From the NCBI GenBank assembly GCA_017979445.1, contig CM030714.1:7261049-7325048 (forward strand): a stretch of DNA of 64,000 nucleotides. The letters are read 5' to 3'. Shown piece by piece: positions 34,908 to 48,000 of this stretch. This DNA is from Akebia trifoliata. Taxonomy: Eukaryota; Streptophyta; Magnoliopsida; Ranunculales; Lardizabalaceae. Made by a program: the position numbers and the translations under genes. Position 1 is the first letter of the stretch. Every line of letters starts with the position of its first letter. A model generated the notes under the pieces. That model saw nothing but the letters and a program-made list of their open reading frames with translations, was not told the DNA's origin and searched no databases.

Positions 34908-35399
34908 AGGCATAATAAAACTTAATTTTAATAGGATTTTTTTTATTTCAAGAACCGATTCATGATAATCGATGGTTGGTACAATTGAACCATCGGTTTT
35001 GAAAAATCGGATTTTTTTGTTGTTGTAAAGTAATAGTTCAAAGTGATTCGGATCAACTTCTTTTTTTAAAATCCAATCTCTTCGCCTGAACTTTTTAAAA
35101 CACTGAAAGTCTCCGAATAAAGGATGATCTTAGATGGACAAATAAATGAATTAATAGCATATTTCTACTTGTCACCCTTAAATATCCTTGTGGTAAGGTA
35201 GACATAACTTCAACAAGGAGCTTCGCAATCGCAACAAGTACGTCGTGTTACAATTAACTATGTTAAGTATTTAGAGTTTTTCTTACTTTTCATAATGAGT
35301 CTCTATTGTGAAAGAAGCTTATTTTCATTAAAATGTTACTCACAATTAATTTTAGGTTGAAAAAGTTCTTATGCTTTCTCTTGCTTATAAATAAATTAA
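32931..35399. other. No gene seen; long poly(G)
   Basis: T-rich and A-rich decayed sequence. A run of 12 G is near 33741 and an uninterrupted run of 29 G at 34879-34907. Confidence 0.4.
34879..34907 (+). repeat. (G)29 homopolymer
   Basis: Twenty-nine consecutive G, then A and GG. It can form a G-quadruplex; the true length may differ because such runs are error-prone in sequencing. Confidence 0.85.
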
Positions 35400-35535
35400 G
35401 AGTCGTATTGGAGTGACCTCAGGCTAGAATCTCATATCGCACTTCTTGATGTGAAAATGGATAGGAGTTATAGATGCTTTTTCACTCGTGTAAGAAACTT
35501 ACACGAGTGAAAAAGTATCTATGGTTCCTATCAAT
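35400..35535. repeat. Foldback with near-perfect hairpin
   Basis: tagatgctttttcactcgtg and cacgagtgaaaaagtatcta are inverted around taagaaactta (35482-35523), one mismatch in about 24 bp. Outer arms aaaatggatagga / cctatcaatttt extend it. The left flank agagtcgtattggagtgacc matches the one at 60016. Confidence 0.7.
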
Positions 35536-37334
35536 TTTCACGTGTCCTTATTTCCTTTCCTCTTTTAGCTATCATTTCACTCATTTGGCTTAGCTTACTA
35601 TCTCGTAAAGCATTATCTTTGTCTATTATGACTACATACCTACATATAATATCGAGCTAGTACGATATCACATTAGATCAATTACTCTGAATACTCATAA
35701 TGATTATTTAAGTTTGACAACATTTTTTATTAGATTCGATTGTAGCCTTAATTCCCCAAATCCATTGAAACCTTTGATTGGACAAGTATAATCCATCAAA
35801 AGATTCGTTGGAAAGTCGGAATTTGTTGTTTATAAAACAAACGATGCTAGGTCGTTAAATCAACAGAGAGTGAGACATGTTTGCTAATAAAATAATACTC
35901 AGGGCTGTAGTTTTAAAACTCGAATACTAGACTTGAATGTCCCTCGAATCAACTCAAATGTCCATTGAGTCAAGTCAAACACCTGCTAGTCGACTCGAAT
36001 ATGATTCGAGTAAAAAAAAAAACTCATGAGTCAAATAAAATATTAATTTACTTGAGTTTCTCTTATCATCAATCTTTTGCCTTATAGCCTAAAAATGACA
36101 CTTCAACCCACCCCTTCTTTTATTTCTCTCATCAACTGTCATATTTCAAGAATAAGAAAGGGTTTTTGGGTAAGTAGAAGACGATGAATTTCCATATGCA
36201 AAAGGATTTTTTTCAAGAGCTGAAATCAATGGAAGACAAACAATGTTCAATTGGCTTATAAGCTTAAAGATGATAAAATTTTCAATAGAAAAATCAAGAA
36301 ATATTTTTTAAATTTGAAGTCCATGGGACTCGAGAGTAAGTTGAAGAAACCTTTTCTTCAAGATGTTGAAGTATTGGATTGAGTAGGTTAAAGAACTTTG
36401 AAGATGATGGATCTCCTGGAGGTAAGTTTGGAAGAAAAATCAAGATTTTGGGAATATGTTTTCAAATCTTACTTGTTTCATTTTTTACTCAGCCAAATTC
36501 TTGAATTTATTCATCCAAGTTTTTGAGTTGATTCGACAAAGTTTCATGAGTTGAATCAAATTGTCTCGACTGAGTTTCGAGTTGACCCGATGAGTTTTAA
36601 TACTATTTCTTTGTGTTTGACCCACCAACTTCACTTTCACTGGACACGTGGTAGTTTTTTCATTAATTTAACAGCTTAACGACTTTATTTGTTAAGACAG
36701 TAAGCGGTACGTTGGGATTCCGAGTGAGAGAGAGAGAGAGAGAGAGAAGAGGCAGTTAGGCTGTTGGTACGGTACTGTGATTCTTCTCTTCTTCCACACC
36801 TCTGTATTTCTCATCATTTCTTTCTTGCCCAAGATTCCCAATTATATTTTCTATTTGTTTTCATTTAATTATTTTAAGAAATCATTAATAAGATATGGTT
36901 TGACCATAATTGTCACCTTTCCATGCCATTTTGTATTGACTGTTATATGACTAAAATACCCTTTCCATACCCTTCATCATTTGGAGTCTCTAGTCTGAGT
37001 TTTCAAGTTTTAAAACTATGATTAAAATCAATTGTTAATATGTTAAAGGGTATTTTACCTGAAAATTGAAAAATTATCAAAATGATGTATTATTCATTTT
37101 ATTTTCGAAAACAATAACTTATCAGTTTTGAAAATAACTTATTTTACAAAAACAATAAAATTTAACATAAACAGTATTTTAATATCAAAAATGGTATAAA
37201 AACATTTTAACATTAAATATTGTTCATTTCAAATTTTATATATATGATAAAATAATTTATTTTTGTAAAAACTTACGAGACTCTCTCTTACACTCCCCCT
37301 CATGTGTAACGTGTCTCCTACATCCTTATGATTA
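35536..37334. other. No gene seen; degenerate inverted repeat
   Basis: 35930-36610 holds gactcgaatatgattcgag-type motifs at both ends in inverted order, probably a decayed foldback element. A short (GA)n run is at 36726. No coding signal. Confidence 0.4.
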
Positions 37335-37612
37335 CGCGCTATGATACCATGAGAAATTTGGGACTCCAGCTCAAAACCAATTAGAAATAAGTGGAGAGAC
37401 TTGGGATCTTATAAGGAGTGAGACAAGAACGGGTCTTTCTTTCCTCCATATCACCCAATTCATATCTTCACGTGCTTTGGCCCAATCCAGCCCACATGTG
37501 CAAGGACATGTTGAGTTTAATCCCGCATCGGAGACAAATTTCCTTATCTCACTCATAAGATCTCGGGCCTCTCCACTCATTGCCAATTGGTTTTGAGATA
37601 ATATTTTTCCTT
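37335..37612. mobile_element. TRIM-related element with inverted terminal copies
   Basis: The right part (37510-37605; ttgagtttaatcccgcatcg to ccaattggttttgagat) matches the LTR of the TRIM at 56007 in one orientation; the left part (37350-37435; ctcaaaaccaatta, ggagagacttggg) matches it in the opposite orientation. The middle (cccaattcatatcttcacgtg) matches the TRIM interior. So its two terminal copies point at each other instead of being direct. Confidence 0.6.
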
Positions 37613-39041
37613 TTTACTATGAAAATCAATCCATAGAATTCAAGTCAAATTATGTTATCTGAAACACTTACTTAATTAAGCACTGTAAATCGACATAAAC
37701 AAATTAATTTATATTGTTCAAAAACATTATTGCAGAAGCTATTATCCCCAAAGTAATTTTGCAAAACTTACTCAAAAAAAAAAAATGTATACAAACAGAA
37801 CCTAAGAATCTCTGGAACTTTCAACTGTTATGGTATTTCAAGGTAAGAATCAAGAGAGATTAAATTGATAGTTGTGCCCACCATAAAGAGCTTTAAAGGC
37901 CAAAGCATGAATCCACAGCAATAATAATATGAAAATAACAATTAAACCTATACAGATACATCCCTCCGGTCTCCATTGTTGATGATGGCACAGAACAGAG
38001 AGGATACTCATGCTTGCAAATGTAGCTCAGATCACACCTGCACTGGTATATATACCTCAAGTTGCAATACGCCTAAATGACCACACAGCCATGATCAAAG
38101 CAACTGTATGCGTACACAAAGAAAGACCTTGACGAGGGCTTGGACAACATAACTGTAACAAAACCAGATGAAGGGTGGGTCTCAAATAATGTGTAAGAAA
38201 ATTGCCACAAAAAAATGGATTGGTCACTAAACCAGAAAACCAAAATCTCAGAAGTAGATGAAATGAATTAATATCTATTTAAAGATTAAATTCTTGAATA
38301 AATATTAATATATAACACTAGCTACCATTATATCACTTCTACATAAAAGGTTCGATCATAATTAACTGGGTGGGAATTTCATTTATTTTTTCTTTTCTTT
38401 TTTAAACAGCAATTATGGACCGTAGTAATCAAGTTCGGATTCGGTGGGTGGGTGAGGGGTTATAAAAAAGAAATTTATGAGCAATAAAATAGATTTAGAA
38501 GAAACATAAATATATTTTTCCCCAATTCAACGATCTACCAATTAATTGAGAGAATTGCCAAGAAATTCCATGAATCACCAATTCATTTGGTGAACTAATT
38601 GGGTAACCCCTTGTTCGCCAAAATTTACCTAATTTTCAGTGGGGAGAAACGGAGAATTTTGTGGATCAGCCCAAACCCCAAGGGGATCAGCCCCCTATTT
38701 TGCACCGCGTGGAGGACTTGATGACCATTCTGGCAGGAGTCATTGGGAGTACCCAGGGTTTCCTTATCATGTAACTCCACCCATCACGTTGATTCATCTA
38801 TTTAGCTTTATATATATAGTATTATGGTTTCCCTTGAAAAAACAAACAAAAATCAATGTTTTCATTAACTAAATGGGCCTCCAGTTTCATGTCAAACCAG
38901 ACACCTCACCTGCACATACATTCCAGCCCAACCAGGGCGACCTTCTGGTCTGGACCACTTTCCAAAACAAGGTTTTAACACATTAAAATACTCAATTATG
39001 CAGAGAATACAAAGTAGAAAGTCTTACATTAAGTGCAGTCA
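37613..39041 (-). other. Likely 3' flank or 3' UTR of the three-exon gene
   Basis: Follows the stop codon at 39042-39044 on the minus strand. A GTAAGA donor-like site 11 bases past the stop (39027) hints at a 3' UTR intron; a moderately GC-rich block at 37900-38045 could be the last non-coding exon. These are inferences from composition and motifs. Confidence 0.3.
38637..38774 (+). other. Exon-like open segment of unknown origin
   Basis: An acceptor-like AATTTTCAG is followed by 46 sense codons ending ATG TAA. The segment is GC-richer than its surroundings and reads WGETENFVDQPKPQGDQPP and then HRVEDLMTILAGVIGS. It looks like a last exon or captured fragment, but no upstream exon was found and I do not recognise the protein. 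Confidence 0.25.
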
Positions 39042-42000
39042 TTAGCGGGTCTTCTTCATGCGTTTTGGTTGCCTTATCGTTTTTTTTCTTATATCCTCGG
39101 GAGTTTTGCTGTCCATGCATGGCTGCCAAACATTTGAGGGCTGATTAGAACCAGTTAAAACAAATAATCACTTCGTGATTTTACGAAGGCCAAAACAGCC
39201 TTGAAGTTAAAACAAATTATTATCACCTACAATGCGCAATGGGATACGAAAATTAGATGGCAATGCATTACCTAGCCCAACATTCCCCCAACCATCTTTT
39301 TTCCCTTATTGAATAAAAATATGAAATCAAGTGATAAAAGTTTGAGATGGTGATGAAAAAGATGATATGGTCAGGGCATGTTCAAGAAAAGTGATAACAG
39401 TATCAATGTGAAGGACCTTGCAATTCAAAGAATCTTAAAGGGCGATAGGAAGACTAAAATTGCAGTGGATGAATCTATCCAAAAAAAAAAAAAAACCACA
39501 GACGGTGGTTAAAAGAACAAAAAAAAGAAAAAAATGCAAGACGCATCATATGGCAAAAGATATGGCCCAAGACGAAGTGGAATGGCGGAAAAGGATTTCG
39601 CCTTCCCAAAATTAAAGAGAATAATTTAAATAAAATTGGGATTAGCGTTTTAGTTACTGGCAAAAAGGCCAGTATTTTTTTTTTTTGATAGAGAAAAAAG
39701 GGTTGGTAATAATATATGATAGAATATTATTGAATAGGGTCTTATGTTCTCTTTTCCCACTTGTTTTCCTAATTACCTGGACCTAGCTCTGGAAGAGAGA
39801 TAATAATCATCGATGGTGTTGGATTACTGAATTGTTCCTCCATTCAATTTTGCCCAAAGCCATGCCTTCCATCATTGAAAGTGTCTTAGTATCCACTTCC
39901 ACTACCTCAATCCACATTCTTTTCGGCCTGCCTCTTGCTCTTTTAGAATTTTCAACTTGCATATTTCTTATAATTGAGGTTGTAATTAACCTTATTTGAA
40001 TGACCCAAATCATCTCAATCTATTCTCTTGGTTTATTGCCTATTGGAGCTACTGCTAAATTTTCTTGAACACATTCATTTATAATTTTATCTTTTTAGTC
40101 TTTCCACCCATCCATCTCTGCTATGCTCAATCATGGTTGGTCTTATTGTTATATTATAAAATTTTCTTTTTAATTTAATTGGTATACATTGGTTACATAG
40201 CACCTGCTTTTACTTTAACCATCTAACTCTGATTCTACAGGCAATAACTTCCTTAATCTCTCCATCTTTATCCATAGTTATAGATTTACAATAGAAATGA
40301 TTGCTTCAAGGTATTTCCAGAACATGAATTTTATTGTAGCATTCATCTTCATGGGTGTGTTAGTACTAAAGTTACACTCCACATATTCGGTATTGGTTCT
40401 ACGTATTCTAAATCCCTTAAATACTAACAGATCTCTCCATAATTCTAACTTTGGAAGAGTGAACGTAAATAACTGTGCACCCCAAATATTGGTTCCTGGA
40501 TATAAGGATGGATGTTTCTACCTTCAAGATATCATTGAGTAAAACATTTGCCACAATTGGGAGTAATTATACTCTCCTAGGGAGCAGACCTCAAAGATCT
40601 CATAACTAAGCACAATAGGTGGGGATGTAAGGGAACAATATACTTTCTTCTTCTCTCTATATGATGATATTGTTGCCACTCAATGCATTTTATCTTCATT
40701 GTGCATGGGGTACGAAGTACAACCCATATCAACTTAGGCAAATTGACTTGGTATTAGTGGACATCAAGCTGAGATACTCAAGTGACTCAAGTCCCGGTTT
40801 GAGTGAGACTCTATGTGTGTGTGTGTGTAATGAAACACAATGGTTGACACCATTCTCTTTATATCCCACAAAACTGTAGCTTGAGATTGAGCTATAATTT
40901 TGTGGGGTATAAAGATTAAGACAAATGAGTGGATCCACACAACTTTACTTTATTGTCTTTCCTCTTCTACTCCGTTCAACTTTATTGTCTTTCCTCTCCT
41001 CTTTTTTTTAATAATACCCCTCTAACTTTATTATCTTTCCTCTTTTACCCCTTGAACCCCAAAGAGGATGTCTATGTCGTAGGCACATGCAAACTCAAGT
41101 GTGTATATATATATATATGAGAGAGAGAGGACGATTCCTAGAACGGAAGTAAAAACAAGCTCAAAACCGATGAGATGCAACCATTGGATCTAAAGCATTC
41201 AGATGGTAGAGATCTATTTTGAGCATATAAAAGACGCTTTACAGCTGGAACACACGTTTGAAACTTAATATTTGAGGAAATTACACAGTATACCCTTCTA
41301 ACTTTTGATTTTATTAAAATCAGAAAACAAAAATAAATCAAAACTACGAACCCTTTGTGACTTCTCTCTGTTCTCTCCCTACTCCATCACCCATTGTCTT
41401 CTACAGAAGGAACGAAGAACTCTCTCTCTCTCTCTCTCTCAGTATTTACCCAAAGAGCTCACGTGATCGGGTGTGATTCTGTGAAAGTTGGCTCAAGTTG
41501 AAGAGAGGCAGCAATGGAGTCCAAGACCCAAGAGTGACTGGTTTTGTAAATCTGCTTACGTTTGTGCTTTTGATGCACTTTCCATCACTCCAAATCAGCC
41601 TACTATTTCTGTATCCATTGCTTGAATCATCTAGACCGATAGAAGATTGAACCTTCTTGATTGATTGACTTGAGATGAGTACAATGCTTGTTTCTTTCAT
41701 TGGTCTTCATTGATCATATCTAGTTATTTAACACTATCTAAAGCTATATCTTTTGTTAAGGCATGCCTTTTGAGTTTTAAGGTATATTTGGCTTTCTTCT
41801 CCTTCCACTTGTGGCAAAAGATTAGGTTAATGATGATGTTTCTCTATTTCTTGTTTTGTATTTTTTCTAAACAAAATTTCTAGATGTTTGTTCAAAATTT
41901 TATGGCCTACAAGATGAAACAAAATTACTCTGAATTAGTGCCTTTACCTAGCAAAATGAGTGCAATATTGAGCAGTGAATAAAAAGGGTAGTAATTATTT

Positions 42001-45000
42001 TCCCAAATCAAACATTATATTAAGCATGCAATGACAATGTTTCACACCATACTCCAATGCAGATGATTCACAGTGGATCATTTCCCTTACAACAACACTA
42101 GACCATCTTCTTCAACTATTCTGGCACCTTAACAAACCTTTTTCCTCCATTCAAAGATGACCCAAAATAGTCAATCTTGAAGTTCTCTAAAACAATGGGT
42201 CCACAACAAGCCAAAAAAAAAAAAAAAGGAAAAAATATATATCAACCAATTGCTGAGAGAGCAAACCACAAGAAGGTGGATAACTGATTTTATCCAAAGG
42301 TTCAAGGAAAGCCAATATAATGGATGATGTGATCCTGCAAAGAAACCACCTTGTTAGTTGTGGACATTAACCTAATATTTCCTAAATTTAGTCATTAACT
42401 TATTGAATTTAAAGATGGAATGACCAAGCCATCTTGAGGAGGTTAGTGTATCAGTAGAATGTTGGACACTTGAAATATCTTAAATCTCGTTTTCGTACAA
42501 TGAGAAAGAAAGGGATAAAAGGAATGACTATGGTGCAAAATCTTTGTTGCTCACCACTGAAAGATCAAACGACAACATGAACTAGCTGAGAAGTCCCAAT
42601 CTTACCATTCACCCTTCATTTTCTTTCCCTCGGTAACCACAAGACAACCAAACATAAGACTGACTTTGTGGTGCCCAAGCAAGGTTAAAATTTTCGTTTT
42701 GAAACAATGGTCAAAACAAAAAAATTCAATTGTCCAGGTTACCTGTTTCCTTATATAAAAAAGTAAAAGGTCCTCTTTTTGTCAAATTTGAGTTATTTTA
42801 ATTTTCTGATTTTAATAAAATCAAAAGTTAAAAGGGACTGTTGTGTAATTTTATGAAATATTAAGTCTCAGACATGCATTCCAGCTGTAAAGCGTCTTTT
42901 ACATGCTCAAAAGTTAAAACGGATTGTTGTGTAATTTTCTGAAATATTAAGTCTCAAACGTGTGTTTCAACTGTAAAGCGTCTTTTACATACTCAAAATA
43001 GATCTCCACCGTTTGAATGCTTTAAATCCAACGGTTGAATCTCATCAGTTTTGAGCATGTTTTTATTTCCGTCCGAGGAACCGCTCTCATATATCTATGT
43101 ATATATATTGAATTTTTCAATCTGTAATTGTTTAACCATAATTACCATACATTCACAGAGTTTTTGGTATATATGACATTTCGTTAATTGGACCCAATTA
43201 CAAAGCCCAACTTCCCAAGTAGGGAAAGAATCATTTAAGTAGAAGATAAAAGCAACAAGAACCTTGCGAAATATTTTTTTATTATTTACCTTATAAAATG
43301 GAGTTATCAAGGAATCTTCAACTCCACAGAACCTTAAATCAAATTGGTCTTATGTAGGGCTGTCAACGGATGCTTATCGATTTGGATACAGTAATATCCG
43401 AATTCGAATCCGATTATCCTATCAAATATCGGATAATATCCGATTAGAATTCGAATAATTTGCATATTAAAAAAAATACAATTTTTCCTTATTCAATTGA
43501 TTTTTCATTATTAAAAAAACTTATTATATATTATATGATGTATATAATAAATAAATCAAATAAAATAATACATATTATATTATTTATATAAAATAAATCA
43601 AATAAAATAATATATATTATATATTATTTCGAATCGGATATTATCGGATTCGAAATGTTAATATCCGAATCCGTATCCGATAAGGATTCGAATATATAAA
43701 ACTATCCGAATTCGAATCCAATATTCGAAATTTTCGGATACTATCCAATTTTTCAAATTCGAATTTTCGACTATCCATTAACACCCCTAGTCTTATGTTT
43801 CACATAGAGGGCTCCTTTTAGATGTGATTCCTACTCATCTAGAGATCTTAATTGATGAGTCATAATATCAATCAAGTCTTTATGGGAGCGAGGTTCAAAA
43901 ACCAAGTACACTAGATTACTCTACCAACCTACTCCTCTAAAGATAGTCTGAGAGGGCTACTTAATTCCCGATCAAAAGCATCTAAGTAGCTACTTCTAAA
44001 AAAAAGGTATTTTTTTTTTCTAACTTCAGGCAGGTCACAGCTAATCAAAATTTGTTTGCTTATTTGAGGTGAGTATCACATGTGTGTCATGGCCAAATGG
44101 ATCTTAAAATTTGGTTAGTGGGAATTATAACCAAGAATAGAAATGTTTAGGTATTTCAGATTGGATGTAACAATAATCTATAAACCAAAAACTGGTATGC
44201 ATGGAGCCTTCTGGAAGATAAAAACAAAATATGGTAACAATAACTCACACAGAATAAATGATACTAATCTTCTTTCTATGACTTTCCATTAGAAAGAATA
44301 TGCTATAACTTATTTCCCTCTTAAAGTCAAGATTATATAATCTTCCATACGGAATCAATTATCAATTGTCTATACACCTCTCTCCCCCTCCTTCCAATAG
44401 TGCCTGCCACACATACCACTTTGCAGTTGGTAGGTCAAAAGAAGTTTGGTTTCGATTGAAGGGTTCATGCCATGCATGATATACAGGTAAAAAGTACTTC
44501 CACGAAATATATTATGAGACAAAAGTAAATTGATAAAGCATAATTGTCAGAAATATCCAAATATGAAGTGCGCAAATTTATGAAAAGCATGTTAGTTCCT
44601 AACCTCCTCCCATTTTCTTTGGAGTTCTAGAAGTTCTTGACAACAAGCGAGACATTCGGCATGGTATGCAGCAGCTAGATCCTTTATCAGAGCCTTCCTT
44701 TTGATAATTCCAATCACTTCACAAGAAGATAAAAGGGGTGTAAGTATCTTTAAAAAAAAAGGACCATTGGGTCAAACACAAAAGATTCATGTGTTGCATC
44801 CATGCATGAATGGGACCACCAAACAATCAGTCAGATATTTATCAAAAAAAAACAATTGGTCAGATATCTCATACCCCGCTCCACCTCTTGGGCGTATACA
44901 ATAACTGAATGGCCCAACATATAGAAATCTGTCTTAAAATGTACTGATGATTTAATAACCCAGTTTAAAATCCATTAGTATCTTTAGTGTTTCAGGTATA

Positions 45001-48000
45001 CACTGAATGGTATTGACCATCGAACCACCATGTTTTTGAGCTAAAAGTTGATGCAAAGATGGGTTTAATAGAGAACATGTAAGTTCTGTCTCCATCAGGG
45101 GCACCAAAATCTTTACCCAAATGAAAACATATGCATGGTAATCAAATGTCCACAAACTTGGCTCGATCACAAGAGTCGCTCATTCCTAGCTTTACTTGTT
45201 TTTCTCTTTTTTTCGAGGGGAAACATTCCCATGGGGATCAAACCCAAAATCTCTCACAAGGGAAGGTTCAACGCTCAAGTACACATATGAGAATCACCGC
45301 ATGGATTCATAAAGACACATAGAAATCAAATTGATGGTCCCATGATTTTAGATAGTTCTAGATTTAGTTATTTGCTTAATTATAAACTCAAGTTTCTTGT
45401 TTTGGTTTGGATACCTATTAGCAAGTAGGCTTGATTAGTTGGTTTAGGGTTTATTCTGGAAGTGTTCATTGTGGTCCCAACCCCCTCGAAGAGATCCATT
45501 TTCTCGCTATTTCTTTCACTTATTTTTATCTAAACCAGAAAAAACAGGGATATATCAATTTGTTTTCAAAGCCCATGATTCCTGATTCCTTTGAGGCAAA
45601 AGGGATTTACAGAATCTATTACAACAATTCAATCACCGCTGCTGGATTTTGGACCATTAATCAAGCAAAAGAAATAGGCCGAAAACAGATGAAAATGATG
45701 GCCATGGCAGTGAAATTCTTAGGGAAAATGTTAAACCTACAATTGAAGCTTGGGCCAATGAAATAAATTAAAAATGACTGGAGCAATTATTCAATCTTCT
45801 ACAAACAAAATTATCAAAAATTCCAATGAGGTGATCCAATTGTTGAAACTTTTATCCAAAACCGGGGGGAAAATGTAAAGCATCAAAGCCAAATACAATG
45901 ACCACTAGGTAGATGGGGTACATGTTCAATTATCCAATTATCATGAATATGCGTAATAAAGATAAAGTATTTCCAGTCATATACAAGTGTTGTGGATTTT
46001 TTTCCCAATGAAGTCATGCGCTTCCTCTCTACAAGGTTGATGAATGTGGAGGGCAATAAAGAGTTTTTTTTTATCAATTTAGCTAATGATTTAACAGAGG
46101 GGGGCATTCTGAGTATTGAACTCGGGTCCTCTCGCGCCCTAAGCGAGAATCAAATTTTTAATAACAAGTTGATAATTCAAAGATAAAAATTGGTTGTGCA
46201 ACTCATTATGATGAGAGATTTTACAATGTTGCAAAGAGGATTAGCTTTGTAGATTTTCACAAGAACAAAATATACATTCCCATTATGTTACGTACCCACT
46301 TAAATCGGATCACAAAAATAATAAAAAAGAAAAAAAAGATTGAGATCGATCTCGTTCGAGGGAGATCGGACCTCCTAGGCCACCAATTCGAAATGGTGTG
46401 TAATGACCTGAAAAACCTAAAATGTATCTCGAGGAAAAAAATTTAGATCCGTGCATTGATTTAAAAGTTATCAAATCCTCGAGTTTCGCGTTAGATATTT
46501 TACAATAGGTAAATGACACCTTAGAGACGTAATTATGAGGAAACCGATCATATCATTAGATTCGTGTCGAAAAATCACCCGAAATAGAGTATAAATTTGT
46601 CCAATTCGGCATTTGGGAAAAATAATTCCCAAAATGACAAGTATGTCCCAACTTAAGTGATATAAATATCTAAATTCTATTAGAAAAATCAGATTTTTCT
46701 TATTCTCCTCTCCAAACAAATCTCAACCATTTTCCTTCAATATTTAAAACTCAGATCTACGCCAAACGAGAACAATCCGAGCTTAGGCGCAAGAAGGAAA
46801 GTTGTTCCTCTCGCCGAGGGTTACGCGTGGATGCAAAGAAATCCGATTTTCGCCGGAAGAAAATTTTAGAGATTGGCCGGAGGCGATTTTAAAGTTCGTT
46901 CAACCGTTGAAAATAGCTTGAAGTAGGTTGCCTTCCCTTCTACCTTCTAGTTATGCTATAATTTCATAGAAAATCCATATGATTGTTGATAAATCGATTA
47001 TTTCATTAAGTTTATACATATTTGAACAATTTAAATCATGTTTGCATGTTTATTTATGATTGGTTTTAGTTCATTTGATGTAACATAAGTATTTTATAGT
47101 TAGTATAATATTTAAATCGATTTTGGTTGAGTTTCAACGAAAAATGACGAAAAATCAGCAATTCGGAAAAGTATCCGAATGTTGAGTTTGGTTCTAATTT
47201 GTTTTGTGTTGCTTCCATATAGTATGTATATCCATTTCGTACATTTATTTCATTAAAAACAATTAAGTATTAATTTAAGTTCTTTAATAAATAAATAAAT
47301 AGTTCGTTTTCAATTTCGACTTTGAAAAATCATTTTTTCAACACTTAGTTAAATTTTTATAGATTTTCAGCTTTTATGTCTAATAGTTTTATCTTTGTTT
47401 TCGAGTCTCTCGACTCAACCAAAACCATCGAATGGAATTGGTTGATGCTTTATGGATTCGAATTACTTTAAAAGTAAAATTACTTTAATAGATATGTAAG
47501 AAATTAGATGATAGATTGATCGATTTAATTGATGGATGGATAGAGAGAACGTATGTTCTCGACTGATTGATGGGACAGTGCCTCCAACTCTACGTAGTGG
47601 CCATGCCAAGTAAAACGTGATAGATAGATAGAGAGATGAGATAGTTGATGGATGGAAATGACAGATAACTGTCACTGGAAGGCACTACCAGACTTTGTTT
47701 GTATTTTCGATAAAAAAAAAATGATATATTATATACAAAATAAATTATTTTGTTTACCAGTAAAGGTTTGTAGAAAACCCATAAAGAGTGACGCGTTGCT
47801 GTGTGTCCGGAAGCGGCGAGTCAATCTAGGATAACACTAGATGTCATATGCTCTTCGGTAGTATGGGATACCTTAGAGCATATTACAGCTTATGAAATCC
47901 GGGAATTTCTCCTACTTATTTTCTGGGGAACGTTGTGTGTAAAGGCGGTCTCTGTATAGTGTAGAGATAAGCGGGGTTCACATGCATTGCCTCTTGATAG

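Noticed and set aside
37984..38082. Short Cys-containing frame (ACKCSSDHTCTG)
   Set aside because: Thirty-two codons, no metallothionein spacing of Cys pairs, and the region is more likely the 3' flank of the gene on the other strand.
45431..45766. Open frame of 111 codons
   Set aside because: Lies in intron 1 of the three-exon gene on the other strand, with no motif or splice context.
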